Positions 1-9,934 of a stretch of 64,000 nucleotides of DNA are shown here, in pieces. Position 1 is the stretch's first letter; each line of letters opens with the position of its first letter. The DNA is from Rubrivivax sp. (GTDB lineage: Bacteria > Pseudomonadota > Gammaproteobacteria > Burkholderiales > Burkholderiaceae_C). The notes under the pieces were generated by a model that saw only the letters and a list, made by a program, of their open reading frames with translations, searched no databases and was not told the DNA's origin. A program made the translations under genes and the position numbers. The stretch is taken from positions 1 through 64,000 of the forward strand of contig JAHBZS010000022.1 in assembly GCA_019635285.1 (NCBI GenBank), read 5' to 3'.

Positions 1-120
1 GGGCGGCCCAGCAGGCCACGCCGCCGGCGGACAGGCCCGAGGGCCGGCGCGGTAGTGTCGTAGGTCAGGCCGGCCGATGGGGCGCAGCGGGGCGACGATG
101 CGAGCCGCGAACCCGGTGCA

Positions 121-1437
121 TCAAAGCGCCTCCAGGCCGGGCAGCCTATAGCTCCCTTGCAGCAGCTCGTCCTTCGGCAGGTAGGCCCGCAGGATCACCG
201 TGAACGGCTTGCCCTGCGGCGTGGGCAGCCAGTTGGCGCGACGCTCGGGGCCCGGATCTTCGCGTTGCATCCACAGGTCCAGCGAGCCATCGGCGCCGCG
301 CACGAGCCCCGGGGTGCGGTCGCCGATGGCATAGCGGTCGATCGGGTTGGCGGTGAAGAAGGCCTGGCCGTCGGGCGTCAGTTCGTACATCGTCAGCGAC
401 CAGAAGGCATCCACCGGCGGCAGGCGCTCTTTCGTGAAACGCAGGCGCCAGCGGCGGCTGCTGTCGAGCGCGACGGTGCCTTGCGGCGACAAGGCGCGCA
501 TGTACATCGCCTCCACCGGCGGCAACGCGGCCAGGCCCCCCACGGCCACCTGGGCGCGGTAGAGCATGTCCTGGCCGAAGTCACCCAGATCGGACTTGGG
601 GTACATCCAGCCATCGACCACCGGCGCCTGCCGCCGTCCGCGCAGCTGGGCCTTGGCTTCGTCGATGCCGGCTTGGATCTCGGCCGCCTCGGCCGCGCTG
701 AAGCGGCTGGCGTCGAAGCGCCGGCCGATGCCCTGCGCCGCCAGCAGCGGTTCGACGCGCTGCAGCCAGGCCATGTCGGTCACCGGCGGCGGGTTCTCGT
801 CGAGCAGGGCCTGGGCCGACGCGAAGTAGTCGTCCCACGCGGCATTGCGGCCCGCCCGGGCCGGCGGCACCGCCGCCGCCTTGCCGGCCACCTGGATCCG
901 CCCCTGCACGGCCACCGCGGACGCCAGGTCGGCTTCGCCGTCGACCAGCGTGCGCGCCAGCAGCCACACCCAGCGTGTCGGCGAACGCAGCACCGGCCCG
1001 TCGATGCGCGCCGCCTCCTGCGGGCCCAGCAGCGTGACGCGCAGGCCGTCGCGCCCCGTGGTGCGCGTGCCGAGGATGGCGAAGTTGTTGGAGTACATGT
1101 CCATCAGCGCGACCGACAGATAGCGCTCGCCCGAGGGCGGCAGCGTCAGCGTCACCGGGCCGGCGTCCAGGTCGAGCCAGGCGCGGGCATAGAGCGTGTC
1201 GTTGTTGGGCGTGGTGACGAACTGCGTCGTCAGCGTGGTCAGCGCCGTGGCCGCGACCATCTGGTTCGGCGCGACACGCTTCAGCGCCTCGCTGCGCGAG
1301 CCGGCCATCTCGATCAGCGGCAGCGCGTAGATCCAGGCGTCGCGCGCGGCCTCGCGCAGGCTCGGCGCGGCGGCCCGGGCGCTCTCGAGCAGGAGCGGAC
1401 TGGTGAGCATGAACGCAAGCAGACTTCGTCGATCCAT
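121..1437 (-). CDS. DUF1254/DUF1214 domain protein, secreted
   Basis: A 438-residue protein with an N-terminal DUF1254 region and a C-terminal DUF1214 region, the usual two-part layout of this family. The biochemical role of the family is not established. I start it at the ATG at 1437 because this gives a clean export signal (MDRRSLLAF, a hydrophobic stretch, then SARA-AAP), so the mature protein should be periplasmic. The frame stays open 47 codons further upstream, but that part is Arg/Pro-rich and looks untranslated. It is a single gene with no operon partner in view. Family assignment is firm; function is unknown. Confidence 0.85.
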   Translation of the reverse strand: MDRRSLLAFMLTSPLLLESARAAAPSLREAARDAWIYALPLIEMAGSRSEALKRVAPNQMVAATALTTLTTQFVTTPNNDTLYARAWLDLDAGPVTLTLPPSGERYLSVALMDMYSNNFAILGTRTTGRDGLRVTLLGPQEAARIDGPVLRSPTRWVWLLARTLVDGEADLASAVAVQGRIQVAGKAAAVPPARAGRNAAWDDYFASAQALLDENPPPVTDMAWLQRVEPLLAAQGIGRRFDASRFSAAEAAEIQAGIDEAKAQLRGRRQAPVVDGWMYPKSDLGDFGQDMLYRAQVAVGGLAALPPVEAMYMRALSPQGTVALDSSRRWRLRFTKERLPPVDAFWSLTMYELTPDGQAFFTANPIDRYAIGDRTPGLVRGADGSLDLWMQREDPGPERRANWLPTPQGKPFTVILRAYLPKDELLQGSYRLPGLEAL

Positions 1438-1560
1438 CGCACGTCCCCGGCCCGGCGGCATCGCCGGTCCCAGTGTAGGCGTGCGCGGTGGACAGCGCCG
1501 ACGCCAGTTTGCGGTGGCGCCGAGCTGCAGCCGTTGTTTCCCGACCGCCTGCCGATCGGC

Positions 1561-1600
1561 CAAAACAAAAATCCCCACGAATCGATGACTCGCGGGGATC
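1561..1600 (-). terminator. Rho-independent terminator of tRNA-Val
   Basis: Read on the minus strand, ATCCCC (1594-1599) pairs with GGGGAT (1571-1576), with a partly paired inner stem. It is followed by a T-rich run (TTTTTGTTTT, complement of 1562-1571). It begins just past the encoded CCA of tRNA-Val, which fits an intrinsic terminator. Confidence 0.75.
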
Positions 1601-1606
1601 GTTGTT

Positions 1607-1681
1607 TGGTGGGCGGTGCAGGGTTCGAACCTGCGACCCCTGCCGTGTGAAGGCAGTGCTCTACCGCTGAGCTAACCGCCC
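1607..1681 (-). tRNA. tRNA-Val (anticodon CAC)
   Basis: The minus strand folds as a complete cloverleaf. The acceptor GGGCGGT pairs with ACCGCCC, the T-arm carries GGTTCGAACC, and the anticodon stem CTGCC/GGCAG holds the loop TTCACAC with anticodon CAC (complement of 1647-1649), which reads the Val codon GTG. The discriminator A and the CCA tail are encoded (1607-1610). Confidence 0.95.
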
Positions 1682-1707
1682 GGATGCGGTGTCCGGAAAG
1701 CCAGGCA

Positions 1708-2412
1708 TTATGCCAGATCGGCCTGCCACAGCAGCTTGCCGCGACTGCTCTTGTCGATGTCGGCCAGCACCGCGCGGTGCGCGGCCAGCTCCTCTTCGCT
1801 GGGCATCAGGATCGGCAGATCGAAGCCCGACAAGTCGATGACGTCGGCGGCGCCCTCGAGCCCATGCGCTTCGGCTTCGTCGATGACCAGCGAGCCCTGG
1901 CCGCGCGTCATGCAGATGTACACCTCGGCCAGCAGCCCGGCGTCGAGCAGCGCGCCGTGCAGCGTGCGGCTGGAGTTGTCGACCTCCAGGCGCTTGCATA
2001 GCGCGTCCAGCGAGTTGCTCTTGCCGGGGAACATCTCGCGCGCCATCAGCAGGCTGTCGGTGATCTGCGCCACCCGGCCGGCGATGCCGGGCTTGCCGCA
2101 GCGCTCGAGTTCCTTGTCCAGGAAGCCGATGTCGAAGGCGGCGTTGTGGATCACCAGTTCGGCGCCGTCCAGGTAGGCCAGCAGTTCGTCGGCCAGGCTC
2201 TCGAACAGCGGTTTGTCGGCCAGGAACTCCTCGGTCAGGCCGTGCACGCGCAGCGCGTCCGGATGGCTGGGCCGCTGCGGGTTCAGGTAGTAGTGGCGGT
2301 TGTCGCCGGTGAGGCGCCGTCCCACCATCTCGACGCAGCCGATCTCGACGATGCGGTCGCCGCCTTCGGCGCTCAGCCCGGTGGTCTCGGTATCGAGAAA
2401 GATCTGCCTCAT
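1708..2412 (-). CDS. dnaQ: DNA polymerase III epsilon subunit (3'-5' proofreading exonuclease)
   Basis: A 234-residue DnaQ, the proofreading subunit of the replicative polymerase. The DEDDh exonuclease residues are all visible: D7 and E9 in [10 protein letters not shown]94 in IHNAAFD, and H152 with D157 in LHGALLDA. The length matches the family. Its ATG overlaps the stop codon of lgt by four bases (ATGA), so translation of the two is probably coupled. tRNA-Val lies 26 bases beyond its stop. Identification is secure. Confidence 0.95.
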   Translation of the reverse strand: MRQIFLDTETTGLSAEGGDRIVEIGCVEMVGRRLTGDNRHYYLNPQRPSHPDALRVHGLTEEFLADKPLFESLADELLAYLDGAELVIHNAAFDIGFLDKELERCGKPGIAGRVAQITDSLLMAREMFPGKSNSLDALCKRLEVDNSSRTLHGALLDAGLLAEVYICMTRGQGSLVIDEAEAHGLEGAADVIDLSGFDLPILMPSEEELAAHRAVLADIDKSSRGKLLWQADLA

Positions 2413-3224
2413 GGCCGCGATTGTGGCCGCGATTGTGCCCGCGAGGCCCACCACCACAGGCCCACGCCGATGGCGATCATCGGCAGGCTCAGCCACTGGC
2501 CCTGGCTCAGCCCCAGCGCGCGCAGGCCCAGGAAGCTGTCGGGCTCGCGGAAGTATTCGGCGATGAAGCGGAACACGCCGTAGCCCACCAGGAAGGCGCC
2601 GGACACCTGCCCTGTATGGCGCGGCTTGCTGGCGTACCACCACAGCAGCACGAACAGCAGCAGCCCCTCCAGCGCGAACTGGTACAGCTGCGAGGGATGC
2701 CGTGCGATGTCGGAGCCGGATTGAGGGAACACCATGGCCCACGGCAGCGACGGGTCGGCCGCGCGCCCCCACAGCTCGCCGTTGATGAAATTGCCGATGC
2801 GCCCGGCCGCCAGCCCGGTGGGCACGCAGGGGGCGACCAGGTCGGTCACCTCCAGGAAGCTGCGGCCGCGACGCCGCGCGAACAACGCCATCGCCGCCAG
2901 CACCCCCAGCAGCCCACCGTGGAAGGACATGCCGCCCTGCCACACCGCCAGGATCTCCAGCGGATGCGTGAGGTAATAACCCGGCTTGTAGAACAGCGCA
3001 TAGCCCAGCCGCCCGCCGAGCACCACGCCGACCACGCCGTAGAAGAGCAGGTCCTCGACATCGCGCCGCGTCCAGCCGGCCGCGGCCAGCCACGGATAGC
3101 GCACGCGCCGCCCGGCCAGCCACAGGAACAGGCCGAAGGCCGCCAGATAGGTCAACCCGTACCAGTGGACCTGCACCGGCCCCAGCGACAGGGCCACCGG
3201 GTCGAATTGAGGATGCACCAGCAT
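2409..3224 (-). CDS. lgt: Prolipoprotein diacylglyceryl transferase
   Basis: A 271-residue polytopic inner-membrane enzyme that moves diacylglycerol from phosphatidylglycerol to the lipobox Cys of prolipoproteins. The diagnostic motifs are present: HGGLLG at 102-107 and [13 protein letters not shown] at about 141-153, with several hydrophobic segments between. The chosen ATG (3224) begins [12 protein letters not shown], a typical Lgt start, and overlaps the stop of the upstream LysR gene by one base. The stop overlaps the start of dnaQ. Confidence 0.95.
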   Translation of the reverse strand: MLVHPQFDPVALSLGPVQVHWYGLTYLAAFGLFLWLAGRRVRYPWLAAAGWTRRDVEDLLFYGVVGVVLGGRLGYALFYKPGYYLTHPLEILAVWQGGMSFHGGLLGVLAAMALFARRRGRSFLEVTDLVAPCVPTGLAAGRIGNFINGELWGRAADPSLPWAMVFPQSGSDIARHPSQLYQFALEGLLLFVLLWWYASKPRHTGQVSGAFLVGYGVFRFIAEYFREPDSFLGLRALGLSQGQWLSLPMIAIGVGLWWWASRAQSRPQSRP

Positions 3225-4156
3225 CAGCGCCTTTCGCTTCGCTTCAGAGACGACGATTGTCGCTGCTGCGCCCGCACAAGGCCGACGACATGGCCGACGA
3301 AGCGCTGCACCACCGGCGGGGCCGGCTCGCGCCACACCAGGCTGGTCTCGCACTGCAGCGCCCCGCCGGCCAGCGAGCGGTAGACCACGCCGGGCCGCTG
3401 CAGCTGCATCACCGACGCCGGCACCCAGGCCAGCCCCATGCCGCTGGATACCAGGTTGACCAGCGTCTGCATCTGGATCGCTTCCTGCGCGATGTGCGGC
3501 GTGGCGCCATGCGCCCGATAGAAGCCCAGCACCGCGTCGTACAGCGAGGGCGCGATGGGCCGCGGAAAGATCAGCAGCGGCTCCGCGGCAATGCGCGCAA
3601 AGCCCGGCCGGCGCAGCGCCGCGGCCGGATGGCCCTGCGGCATCGCCAGCACCAGCGGCTCCTGCAGTGCGGCCCAGGCGGCAAAGCCCGGCGGCGCCGC
3701 GCCCGGCGCGTGCAGCACGAAGCCGGCGTCGATCTCGTCGGCGTCGAAGGCCGCCAGCTGCACGTCCAGCGTGGCCTCGCGCAGCTGCAGCGCCACGTCC
3801 GCATGCGTCTCGCGAAAGCTGCTCAGCCAGCCGGGCAACGGCCCGTAGGCGATGCTGGAGACGAAGGCCAGGCGCAGCTGGCCGGCCAGGCCGGCGGCCG
3901 CTGCCTGCACCAGCCGCGGCAGCGCCTCGGCCTCGGCCAGCAGCCGGCGCGCCTGCGGCAGCAGCGCGGCGCCGGCCGGGCTCAGGCCCACGCGGCGCTG
4001 GGTGCGCTGGAACAGGTCGGCACCCAGTTCGCGCTCCAGGCCGCGGATCGCCAGGCTCAGCGGCGGCTGCGTCATGTGCAGGCGCTGCGCGGCGCGGCTG
4101 AAGTGCAGCTCCTCGGCCACCGCGACAAACTGGCGCAGCGTGCGCAGCTCCGGCAT
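3224..4156 (-). CDS. LysR-family transcriptional regulator
   Basis: A 310-residue LysR regulator. The N-terminal winged HTH ([20 protein letters not shown], then [16 protein letters not shown]) is followed by a substrate-binding domain with the usual features. It is transcribed divergently from ilvD across a 101-bp gap that contains a perfect palindrome, so it may control ilvD, itself, or both. It is also tightly joined by overlap to lgt and dnaQ downstream, which is unusual for a regulator. The effector cannot be inferred. Start chosen at ATG 4156; the frame stays open upstream through AT-rich promoter sequence. Confidence 0.88.
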   Translation of the reverse strand: MPELRTLRQFVAVAEELHFSRAAQRLHMTQPPLSLAIRGLERELGADLFQRTQRRVGLSPAGAALLPQARRLLAEAEALPRLVQAAAAGLAGQLRLAFVSSIAYGPLPGWLSSFRETHADVALQLREATLDVQLAAFDADEIDAGFVLHAPGAAPPGFAAWAALQEPLVLAMPQGHPAAALRRPGFARIAAEPLLIFPRPIAPSLYDAVLGFYRAHGATPHIAQEAIQMQTLVNLVSSGMGLAWVPASVMQLQRPGVVYRSLAGGALQCETSLVWREPAPPVVQRFVGHVVGLVRAQQRQSSSLKRSERR

Positions 4157-4183
4157 GTGCGCCTCCGATGTATCAATCTGCTG

Positions 4184-4198
4184 CCAATAATATATTGG
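4184..4198. promoter_or_regulatory. Palindrome in the lysR-ilvD divergent promoter
   Basis: CCAATA-ATA-TATTGG is a perfect 6-bp inverted repeat in the only AT-rich patch of the 101-bp region between the two starts. Position and symmetry suit a LysR-type operator overlapping a promoter. Binding is inferred. Confidence 0.45.
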
Positions 4199-4257
4199 AC
4201 AACCAGATTCAGGCGCCGCCATACTGCGCGCCCCGACGAACCCAGCCGAGACCAGCC

Positions 4258-5937
4258 ATGAGTTCCAACCGCCGCTCGAAGAACATCACCGAAGGCGTGG
4301 CCCGCGCCCCCAACCGTTCGATGTACTACGCGATGGGCTACACCGAAGGCGACTTCGGCAAGCCGATGATCGGCGTGGCCAACGGGCACTCGACGATCAC
4401 GCCCTGCAACTCCGGCCTGCAACGCCTGGCCGACGCGGCCGTGATCGGCCTGAAGGAGGCCGGCGCCAACCCGCAGATCTTCGGCACGCCGACCATCAGC
4501 GACGGCATGGCGATGGGCACCGAGGGCATGAAGTACAGCCTGGTGAGCCGCGAGGTCATCGCCGACTGCGTGGAGACCTGCGTCGGCGGCCAGTGGATGG
4601 ACGGCGTGATGGTCATCGGCGGCTGCGACAAGAACATGCCCGGCGGCATGATGGGCATGCTGCGCGCCAACGTGCCGGCCATCTACATCTACGGCGGCAC
4701 CATCCTGCCGGGCCGCTACAAGGGCCAGGACCTGAACATCGTCAGCGTGTTCGAGGCGGTAGGCCAGTTCAGCGCCGGCAAGATGAGCGAAGAGGACTTC
4801 TGCCAGATCGAGCGCCATGCGATCCCCGGCAGCGGCTCCTGCGGCGGCATGTACACGGCCAACACGATGAGCAGTGCCTTCGAGGCGCTGGGCCTGAGCC
4901 TGCCCTATGCGTCGACCATGGCCAACGTCGAAGGCGAGATCGTCTCGATGGTCGAGCGCGCCGCGAAGGTGCTGGTCGACGCGGTCAAGGCCGACCTGAA
5001 GCCGCGTGACATCGTCACCAAGCAGGCGGTGGAGAACGCGGTGGCGGTGATCATGGCCACCGGCGGCTCGACCAACGCCGTGCTGCACTTCCTGGCGATC
5101 ACGCACGCCGCCGGGCTGGACTGGACGATCGAGGACTTCGAGCGCGTGCGCCAGCGCACGCCGGTGCTGTGCGACCTCAAGCCCAGCGGCCAGTACCTGG
5201 CGGTGGATCTGCACCGCGCCGGCGGCATCCCGGCGGTGATGAAGGAGCTGCTGAAGGCCGGCCTGCTGCACGGCGACTGCATGACCATCACCGGCAAGAC
5301 CGTGGCGCAGAACCTGGCCGACGTGCCCGACCTGCAGCCCGGCAATCCGGTGATCCGCCCGGTGTCCGACCCGATGTACGCCCAGGGCCACCTGGCGATC
5401 CTGAAGGGCAACCTCAGCCCCGAAGGCTGCGTGGCCAAGATCACCGGCCTGAAGAACCCGGTGATCACCGGCCCGGCGCGCGTCTTCGACGACGAGCAGA
5501 GCGCGCTGGCGGCCATCATGGCCCAGAGAATCAAGCCCGGCGACGTGATGGTGCTGCGCTACCTGGGGCCCAAGGGCGGCCCGGGCATGCCGGAGATGCT
5601 GGCGCCCACCGGCGCGCTGATCGGCCAGGGCCTGGGCGAGAGCGTCGGCCTGATCACCGACGGGCGCTTTTCCGGCGGCACCTGGGGCATGGTCGTCGGC
5701 CACGTGGCGCCCGAGGCCTACGAAGGCGGCAACATCGCGCTCATCCAGGAAGGCGATGCCATCACCATCGACGCGCACCAGCTGCTGCTGCAGCTGAACG
5801 TGGACGACGCCGAACTGGCGCGCCGCCGCGCGGCCTGGACGCAGCCGGCGCGGCGTTACACCCGCGGCGTGCTCGCCAAGTTCGCGAAAAACGCCAGCAG
5901 CGCCAGCAGCGGCGCGGTGCTCGACAAGTTCGACTGA
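4258..5937 (+). CDS. ilvD: Dihydroxy-acid dehydratase
   Basis: A 559-residue IlvD that converts 2,3-dihydroxy-isovalerate and 2,3-dihydroxy-3-methylvalerate to the keto acids of valine and isoleucine synthesis. The three cluster cysteines are C50 ([11 protein letters not shown]), C123 ([10 protein letters not shown]) and C195 ([11 protein letters not shown]), the spacing of the [2Fe-2S]-type enzymes. The start at 4258 gives [18 protein letters not shown], a standard N-terminus. It stands alone, divergent from a LysR gene. Confidence 0.96.
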   Translation: MSSNRRSKNITEGVARAPNRSMYYAMGYTEGDFGKPMIGVANGHSTITPCNSGLQRLADAAVIGLKEAGANPQIFGTPTISDGMAMGTEGMKYSLVSREVIADCVETCVGGQWMDGVMVIGGCDKNMPGGMMGMLRANVPAIYIYGGTILPGRYKGQDLNIVSVFEAVGQFSAGKMSEEDFCQIERHAIPGSGSCGGMYTANTMSSAFEALGLSLPYASTMANVEGEIVSMVERAAKVLVDAVKADLKPRDIVTKQAVENAVAVIMATGGSTNAVLHFLAITHAAGLDWTIEDFERVRQRTPVLCDLKPSGQYLAVDLHRAGGIPAVMKELLKAGLLHGDCMTITGKTVAQNLADVPDLQPGNPVIRPVSDPMYAQGHLAILKGNLSPEGCVAKITGLKNPVITGPARVFDDEQSALAAIMAQRIKPGDVMVLRYLGPKGGPGMPEMLAPTGALIGQGLGESVGLITDGRFSGGTWGMVVGHVAPEAYEGGNIALIQEGDAITIDAHQLLLQLNVDDAELARRRAAWTQPARRYTRGVLAKFAKNASSASSGAVLDKFD

Positions 5938-5954
5938 CCGCCGCTCGACGGCGG
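5938..5954 (+). terminator. GC-rich hairpin directly after ilvD
   Basis: CCGCCG-CTCGA-CGGCGG begins at the base after the ilvD stop and lies before the converging Trp-rich gene. It has no T run, so it may pause or protect a transcript rather than act as a full intrinsic terminator. Confidence 0.4.
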
Positions 5955-5958
5955 CCGC

Positions 5959-6291
5959 TCAGCGCCGGCCGACCTCGTCCGTGGCGGGCGGCGCCGCCTT
6001 GGCGGCCCGCCGGCCCGCATCGGCCGACGGAAACTCCGTGCCGCGCCGCTTGCGGTCCTTAGGCACGCCGAGGCCCAGCGCCACCAGGTTGCGGTTGCGC
6101 CGCTCTTCCTTGGTGCGCTCCATCTTGTCGATGGCCCGGCGCTGCGTCATGCCGGTGGCGTCGACGAAGCCCCACCACGCCACCGCCAGCCCGAAGGGCA
6201 GCAACACCCACCACCACGACCACAAGGCCACCGGGCCGAACTCGGCCAGCTTCATGGTCAGCAACAGGATGCCAAGGAGCAGGAAAGCCAT
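5959..6291 (-). CDS. Small Trp-rich membrane protein (TIGR04438 type)
   Basis: A 110-residue protein with two closely spaced N-terminal hydrophobic segments, one containing LWSWWWVLLPFGLAVAWWGF. A charged segment (about MTQRRAIDKMERTKEERRNRN) and a polar tail follow. This matches the small Trp-rich protein family seen in Burkholderiales, whose function is unknown. The start at 6291 (MAFLLLGILL) removes an unlikely 17-residue extension. It converges on ilvD and is divergent from cytochrome c. Confidence 0.82.
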   Translation of the reverse strand: MAFLLLGILLLTMKLAEFGPVALWSWWWVLLPFGLAVAWWGFVDATGMTQRRAIDKMERTKEERRNRNLVALGLGVPKDRKRRGTEFPSADAGRRAAKAAPPATDEVGRR

Positions 6292-6406
6292 TGCAACTCC
6301 ACCGCAGCGCGCCTTGCCCACATGGCGCAGTCGCGACAGCATGCGCTTTTACAATGCGCCAGGCCACTCTGGCTTGATGGGGGGCGCGGCAAGCGCCAAG
6401 GAAATC

Positions 6407-6715
6407 ATGAAAGCATCGCGCGCGCTGAGCCTGCTGGCCGCGCTGTTCGCCGTGCAGTCGGGCTGGGCCAGCCCCGAACTGGCACAACAGAAGACCTGCA
6501 TGGCCTGCCATGCGGTGGACCGCAAGCTCGTCGGCCCCGCCTACAAGGACGTGGCCGCCAAGTACGCCGGCCAGCGCGACGCCGCGGCCCACCTGGCGGA
6601 CAAGATCGTCAAGGGCGGCGTCGGCGTGTGGGGGCCGGTGCCGATGCCGGCCAACCCCAAGGTCAGCGCCGCCGAGGCGCGCCAGCTGGCCAACTGGATC
6701 CTGTCGATCAAGTAG
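6407..6715 (+). CDS. Class I c-type cytochrome, periplasmic
   Basis: A 102-residue cytochrome c551/c552-like electron carrier. A signal peptide ([22 protein letters not shown]) precedes the haem site CMACH (C31, C34, H35). The likely sixth ligand is M80 in [10 protein letters not shown]. It closes with the usual amphipathic helix ending NWILSIK. A TACAAT hexamer at 6350-6355 is a possible -10 element. It stops one base before the converging AraC gene. The electron partners are not indicated by the neighbours. Confidence 0.92.
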   Translation: MKASRALSLLAALFAVQSGWASPELAQQKTCMACHAVDRKLVGPAYKDVAAKYAGQRDAAAHLADKIVKGGVGVWGPVPMPANPKVSAAEARQLANWILSIK

Positions 6716-6716
6716 C

Positions 6717-7670
6717 TCAGGCGCTGCCCGGCCGCAGGTCGCTGGGTGCACAGCCGAAGCGCGCGCGGAACGCGCGGCTGAAATGCGCCGCGTCGTTGAA
6801 ACCCCAGGAGAAGGCGATCTGGCTGACGCTGCGCGCGGCCAGCGCCGGGTCGCACAGGTCGCGCCGGGCCGCGTCCAGGCGCCGCGCCCAAATCCAGTCC
6901 GACAGCGAGCAGGCCTCGCCGGCCCAGGCGCGGTGCAGCGTGCTGGGCGACAGCCGCAGCTGGCGGGCGATGGCGCCGACGTTCAGCCCCGGGTCGCGCA
7001 GCCGCTCGCGCACCAGCGCGCGCACCTGCTCGCGATGGAAGGCCTGGCATTGCGACAGCGCCTCGCTGCGCGCCGCCGGCAGCGCCGCCAGGCCCGCCAC
7101 CAGGATCTGCGTCACGCTGTCGGCCACCGCCGCCGCCGACTCCGGCGCGAGCGTGCCGATGTCCGCCGCCAGCGTGCGGATCATGCCGATCATCAGGTGC
7201 CCGGCACCGCGCTGGCCGGTGACGGTGGTCGCCGTCAGCGCCTCGGTGCTGCGCAGCGCGGTGCGCAGCGTCGGCCCGGGCAGCATCAGCACGTACTGCT
7301 GGAAATCGCCGTCGAAACTGAGCGTGTAGGGCCGCGTGCTGTCGTACAGCGCAAAGTCGCCGGGCTGCAGCAGGGCGTCGCGCCCATCCTGCGACACGCG
7401 CGCGCAGCCCTGCGACTGGATGCTCACCAGGAAATAGTCCTCCGACGCGCCGGCGATCTTGGCCGGCGTGCGCCGCACGCGTTGCGCCGTGGAGGTGACG
7501 CGCGACAGCTCCAGCGTCGCCAGGCGGTCGACGGCGATTTCCCCGTCGATCGACGCCGCGCCGCTGCCGGGGTCGCAATCCAGCTGCACGTAGGCGTCGC
7601 AGACCATGTCGGTCCAGTAGGCCAGGCGGTCCCGGTGGGCGACATCGGCGGTGCTCAGCAGGCGCTGCAT
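6717..7670 (-). CDS. AraC-family regulator, probably of the aldoxime/nitrile pathway
   Basis: A 317-residue protein with an N-terminal ligand/cupin-like half of the AraC-binding-like type and a C-terminal double-HTH domain (from about residue 215, with [16 protein letters not shown] and [22 protein letters not shown]). It is divergent from the nitrilase and aldoxime dehydratase genes, the usual place for their activator in other bacteria. Start taken at ATG 7670; an ATG 12 codons upstream is also possible. Confidence 0.88.
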   Translation of the reverse strand: MQRLLSTADVAHRDRLAYWTDMVCDAYVQLDCDPGSGAASIDGEIAVDRLATLELSRVTSTAQRVRRTPAKIAGASEDYFLVSIQSQGCARVSQDGRDALLQPGDFALYDSTRPYTLSFDGDFQQYVLMLPGPTLRTALRSTEALTATTVTGQRGAGHLMIGMIRTLAADIGTLAPESAAAVADSVTQILVAGLAALPAARSEALSQCQAFHREQVRALVRERLRDPGLNVGAIARQLRLSPSTLHRAWAGEACSLSDWIWARRLDAARRDLCDPALAARSVSQIAFSWGFNDAAHFSRAFRARFGCAPSDLRPGSA

Positions 7671-7805
7671 GACGCGCAGCATAGACGTGCACACGGCGGC
7701 GCGCAAAGGGGCTGCAACACGCAGTCAAGAGCACCGCGACATGCAGGCAAGCGCCGCGGCGGCCGGCTGCCTAGCATGCGCCGCACCCCCACGCTGGAGC
7801 CCTTC

Positions 7806-8870
7806 ATGACCGTCACGCATCCGAAGTTCCGCGCCGCCGCGATCCAGGCCGCGCCGGTGTTCCTCGACCTGGACGCCTCCGTGGACAAGGCGGTGACGCT
7901 GATCGCCGAGGCCGCCGCCAACGGCGCCAAGCTGATCGCCTTCCCCGAGACCTGGCTGCCCGGCTACCCCTGGTTCATTTGGCTGGATTCGCCGGCCTGG
8001 GGCATGCAGTTCATCCAGCGCTACCACGACCACAGCCTGGTCTACGGCTCGCCGCAGGCCGACCGCATCGCCAAGGCCGCCAAGGACCACCAGATCATGG
8101 TCGTCATGGGCCACAGCGAGAAGCACGGCGGCAGCCTGTACATGGGCCAGTGGATCATCGGTGCCGACGGCGAGACGATCGCCATGCGCCGCAAGCTCAA
8201 ACCCACGCACGTCGAGCGCACGGTCTTCGGCGAAGGCGACGGCAGCGACCTGACGGTGTGGGACACGCCGCTCGGCCGCGTCGGCGCGCTGTGCTGCTGG
8301 GAGCACCTGCAGCCGCTGTCGAAATACGCGATGTACGCGCAGAACGAGCAGGTGCACATCGCCGCCTGGCCCAGCTTCTCGCTGTACCGTGGCGGCGCCT
8401 ACGCGCTGGGGCCGGAGGTCAACAACGCCGCCAGCCGCATCTACGCCGTCGAGGGCCAGTGCTTCGTGCTCGCGCCCTGCGCGACGGTGTCGCCGGAGAT
8501 GGTGGAGACGCTGTGCGGCAACGATCCGATGAAGCGCCAGCTGCTGCTGGCCGGCGGCGGCTTCACCTGCATCTACGCCCCCGACGGCCAGCTGATGCAC
8601 GAGCCGCTGCCCGAGGGCGCCGAGGGCATCGTCTATGCCGAGCTGGATCTGGGGATGATCTCGCTGGCCAAGGCCGCCGCCGACCCAGCCGGCCACTATG
8701 CGCGGCCCGACGTGACCCGGCTGCTGCTGGACCGCACGCCCGGCGACCGCGTGGTGGCGCGCCACCGCCAGACGCAGGGCCCGGCGCAGGAGGTGGAGCG
8801 CAGCGGCGAAGAAGAACCTGCGGTGACGCGCGCCGCGGCCGTGGAGCCGGCCGTGCGGCGTGCGGCCTGA
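7806..8870 (+). CDS. Nitrilase (nitrile to carboxylate plus ammonia)
   Basis: A 354-residue branch-1 nitrilase. The catalytic triad is visible: E48 in FPETW, a Lys in the [11 protein letters not shown] segment (about 128-136), and the Cys of CCWEH at 163-167. The sequence around these sites resembles aliphatic and arylacetonitrile nitrilases. The charged C-terminal tail is typical of the filament-forming members. GGAG lies seven bases before the ATG. It is followed after 13 bases by aldoxime dehydratase, so the nitrile is probably made next door. Confidence 0.93.
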   Translation: MTVTHPKFRAAAIQAAPVFLDLDASVDKAVTLIAEAAANGAKLIAFPETWLPGYPWFIWLDSPAWGMQFIQRYHDHSLVYGSPQADRIAKAAKDHQIMVVMGHSEKHGGSLYMGQWIIGADGETIAMRRKLKPTHVERTVFGEGDGSDLTVWDTPLGRVGALCCWEHLQPLSKYAMYAQNEQVHIAAWPSFSLYRGGAYALGPEVNNAASRIYAVEGQCFVLAPCATVSPEMVETLCGNDPMKRQLLLAGGGFTCIYAPDGQLMHEPLPEGAEGIVYAELDLGMISLAKAAADPAGHYARPDVTRLLLDRTPGDRVVARHRQTQGPAQEVERSGEEEPAVTRAAAVEPAVRRAA

Positions 8871-8883
8871 AGGGGGAGCGACG

Positions 8884-9909
8884 ATGGAATCCGCGATCCC
8901 TGCGCACCTGCAATGCCCGCGCTCGCGCCCGCGCCGCGTGCCGGACGACTACGTGCCGCCCTACCCTTCGTTCGTCGCACGCCATGCACCGACGGTGCAG
9001 CGTGTGGTGATGGCCTATTTCGGCGTGCAGTCGCCCACCCCTCGCGCACCTGCCGCGGAAGCGGCGCTGGCGGAACTGCAGCAGCGCTTCGGCGCGGCGA
9101 ACGGCCCACGCCACTGGGACCGTGCGCGCTACACCGACGAGGCCGGCCACGACAACGTGTTCTGCACCGCCTATTGGGACGACCCGTCGCGCTTCGACGC
9201 CTGGTTCGCCGCGCACGGGCGCGACTGGACACGCACCGCGCGCGACGGGCTCGGCTGCTTCACCGAGATCCTGCGGCCGGACGTGCGCTACTACGAGACG
9301 CTGTTCTCCTCGCCGGACCGCAGCGAGGGCATCGCCACGTTGGCGACGAGCATGAGCGACGTGGTGATGGAGCATGCCTACTGGGGTGGCGCGCGCGACC
9401 GCATGCCTGCGTCGCAGACCGAGGCGATGGAGCCGAGCGGCGAGCCGCGCATCGAGCGCGACGGCGCACGCACCAGCATCACCGGCCACGGCGCGCTGTG
9501 CCTGATCCGCTCCGGTCAGGACTGGAGCGACACCGATGGCGATGAACGCCGGATGTATCAACACGACGTCGAGCCGGTGCTGCGCCAAGGCATGGACTTC
9601 CTGCGCGACCGCGGGCTGGAAGTCGGCTGCTTCGCCAACCGCTACGTGACGGTCGAGGACGCCGCGGGCCGACCGCTGGAGAAGAGCTACGGCATGAGCT
9701 GGTGGAAGAGCCTGGCCAAGCTGGAGCGCTGGGCCGAATCGCATCCGACGCACGTGGCGATCTTCGGCGCGGCGATGAAGTACCTCTCCACGCTGGGCCC
9801 CGCGGCGAAGCTGCGCCTGTACCACGAGGTCACGGTGGCGCGCGCGGACGAGCAGTTCTTCGAGTACCTGAACTGCCATCCGCGCACCGGCATGCTGCGC
9901 GCGCTCTAA
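8884..9909 (+). CDS. oxd: Aldoxime dehydratase (haem enzyme, aldoxime to nitrile)
   Basis: A 341-residue phenylacetaldoxime-dehydratase-family protein that removes water from an aldoxime at a haem b iron. The conserved histidines are visible: H287/H290 in ESHPTHVAIFG, one being the expected proximal haem ligand, and H314 in LYHEV, the expected catalytic His. S210 in LIRSGQDW is a candidate active-site Ser. The start at 8884 is chosen for its AGGGGGAG ribosome site; an ATG at 8860 would overlap nitrilase. The product nitrile feeds the upstream nitrilase. Confidence 0.93.
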   Translation: MESAIPAHLQCPRSRPRRVPDDYVPPYPSFVARHAPTVQRVVMAYFGVQSPTPRAPAAEAALAELQQRFGAANGPRHWDRARYTDEAGHDNVFCTAYWDDPSRFDAWFAAHGRDWTRTARDGLGCFTEILRPDVRYYETLFSSPDRSEGIATLATSMSDVVMEHAYWGGARDRMPASQTEAMEPSGEPRIERDGARTSITGHGALCLIRSGQDWSDTDGDERRMYQHDVEPVLRQGMDFLRDRGLEVGCFANRYVTVEDAAGRPLEKSYGMSWWKSLAKLERWAESHPTHVAIFGAAMKYLSTLGPAAKLRLYHEVTVARADEQFFEYLNCHPRTGMLRAL

Positions 9910-9934
9910 GGGCGAGCGGCCCGCAGCGGCCGGG

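Noticed and set aside
1-63. Possible 3' end of a plus-strand gene at the left edge
   Set aside because: A short Arg/Pro-rich frame ending at a TAG at 61-63 cannot be told apart from chance without upstream sequence.
7671-7805. AraC binding sites in the nitrilase promoter
   Set aside because: Several TGCA-containing words are present but no repeat stands out enough to define an operator.
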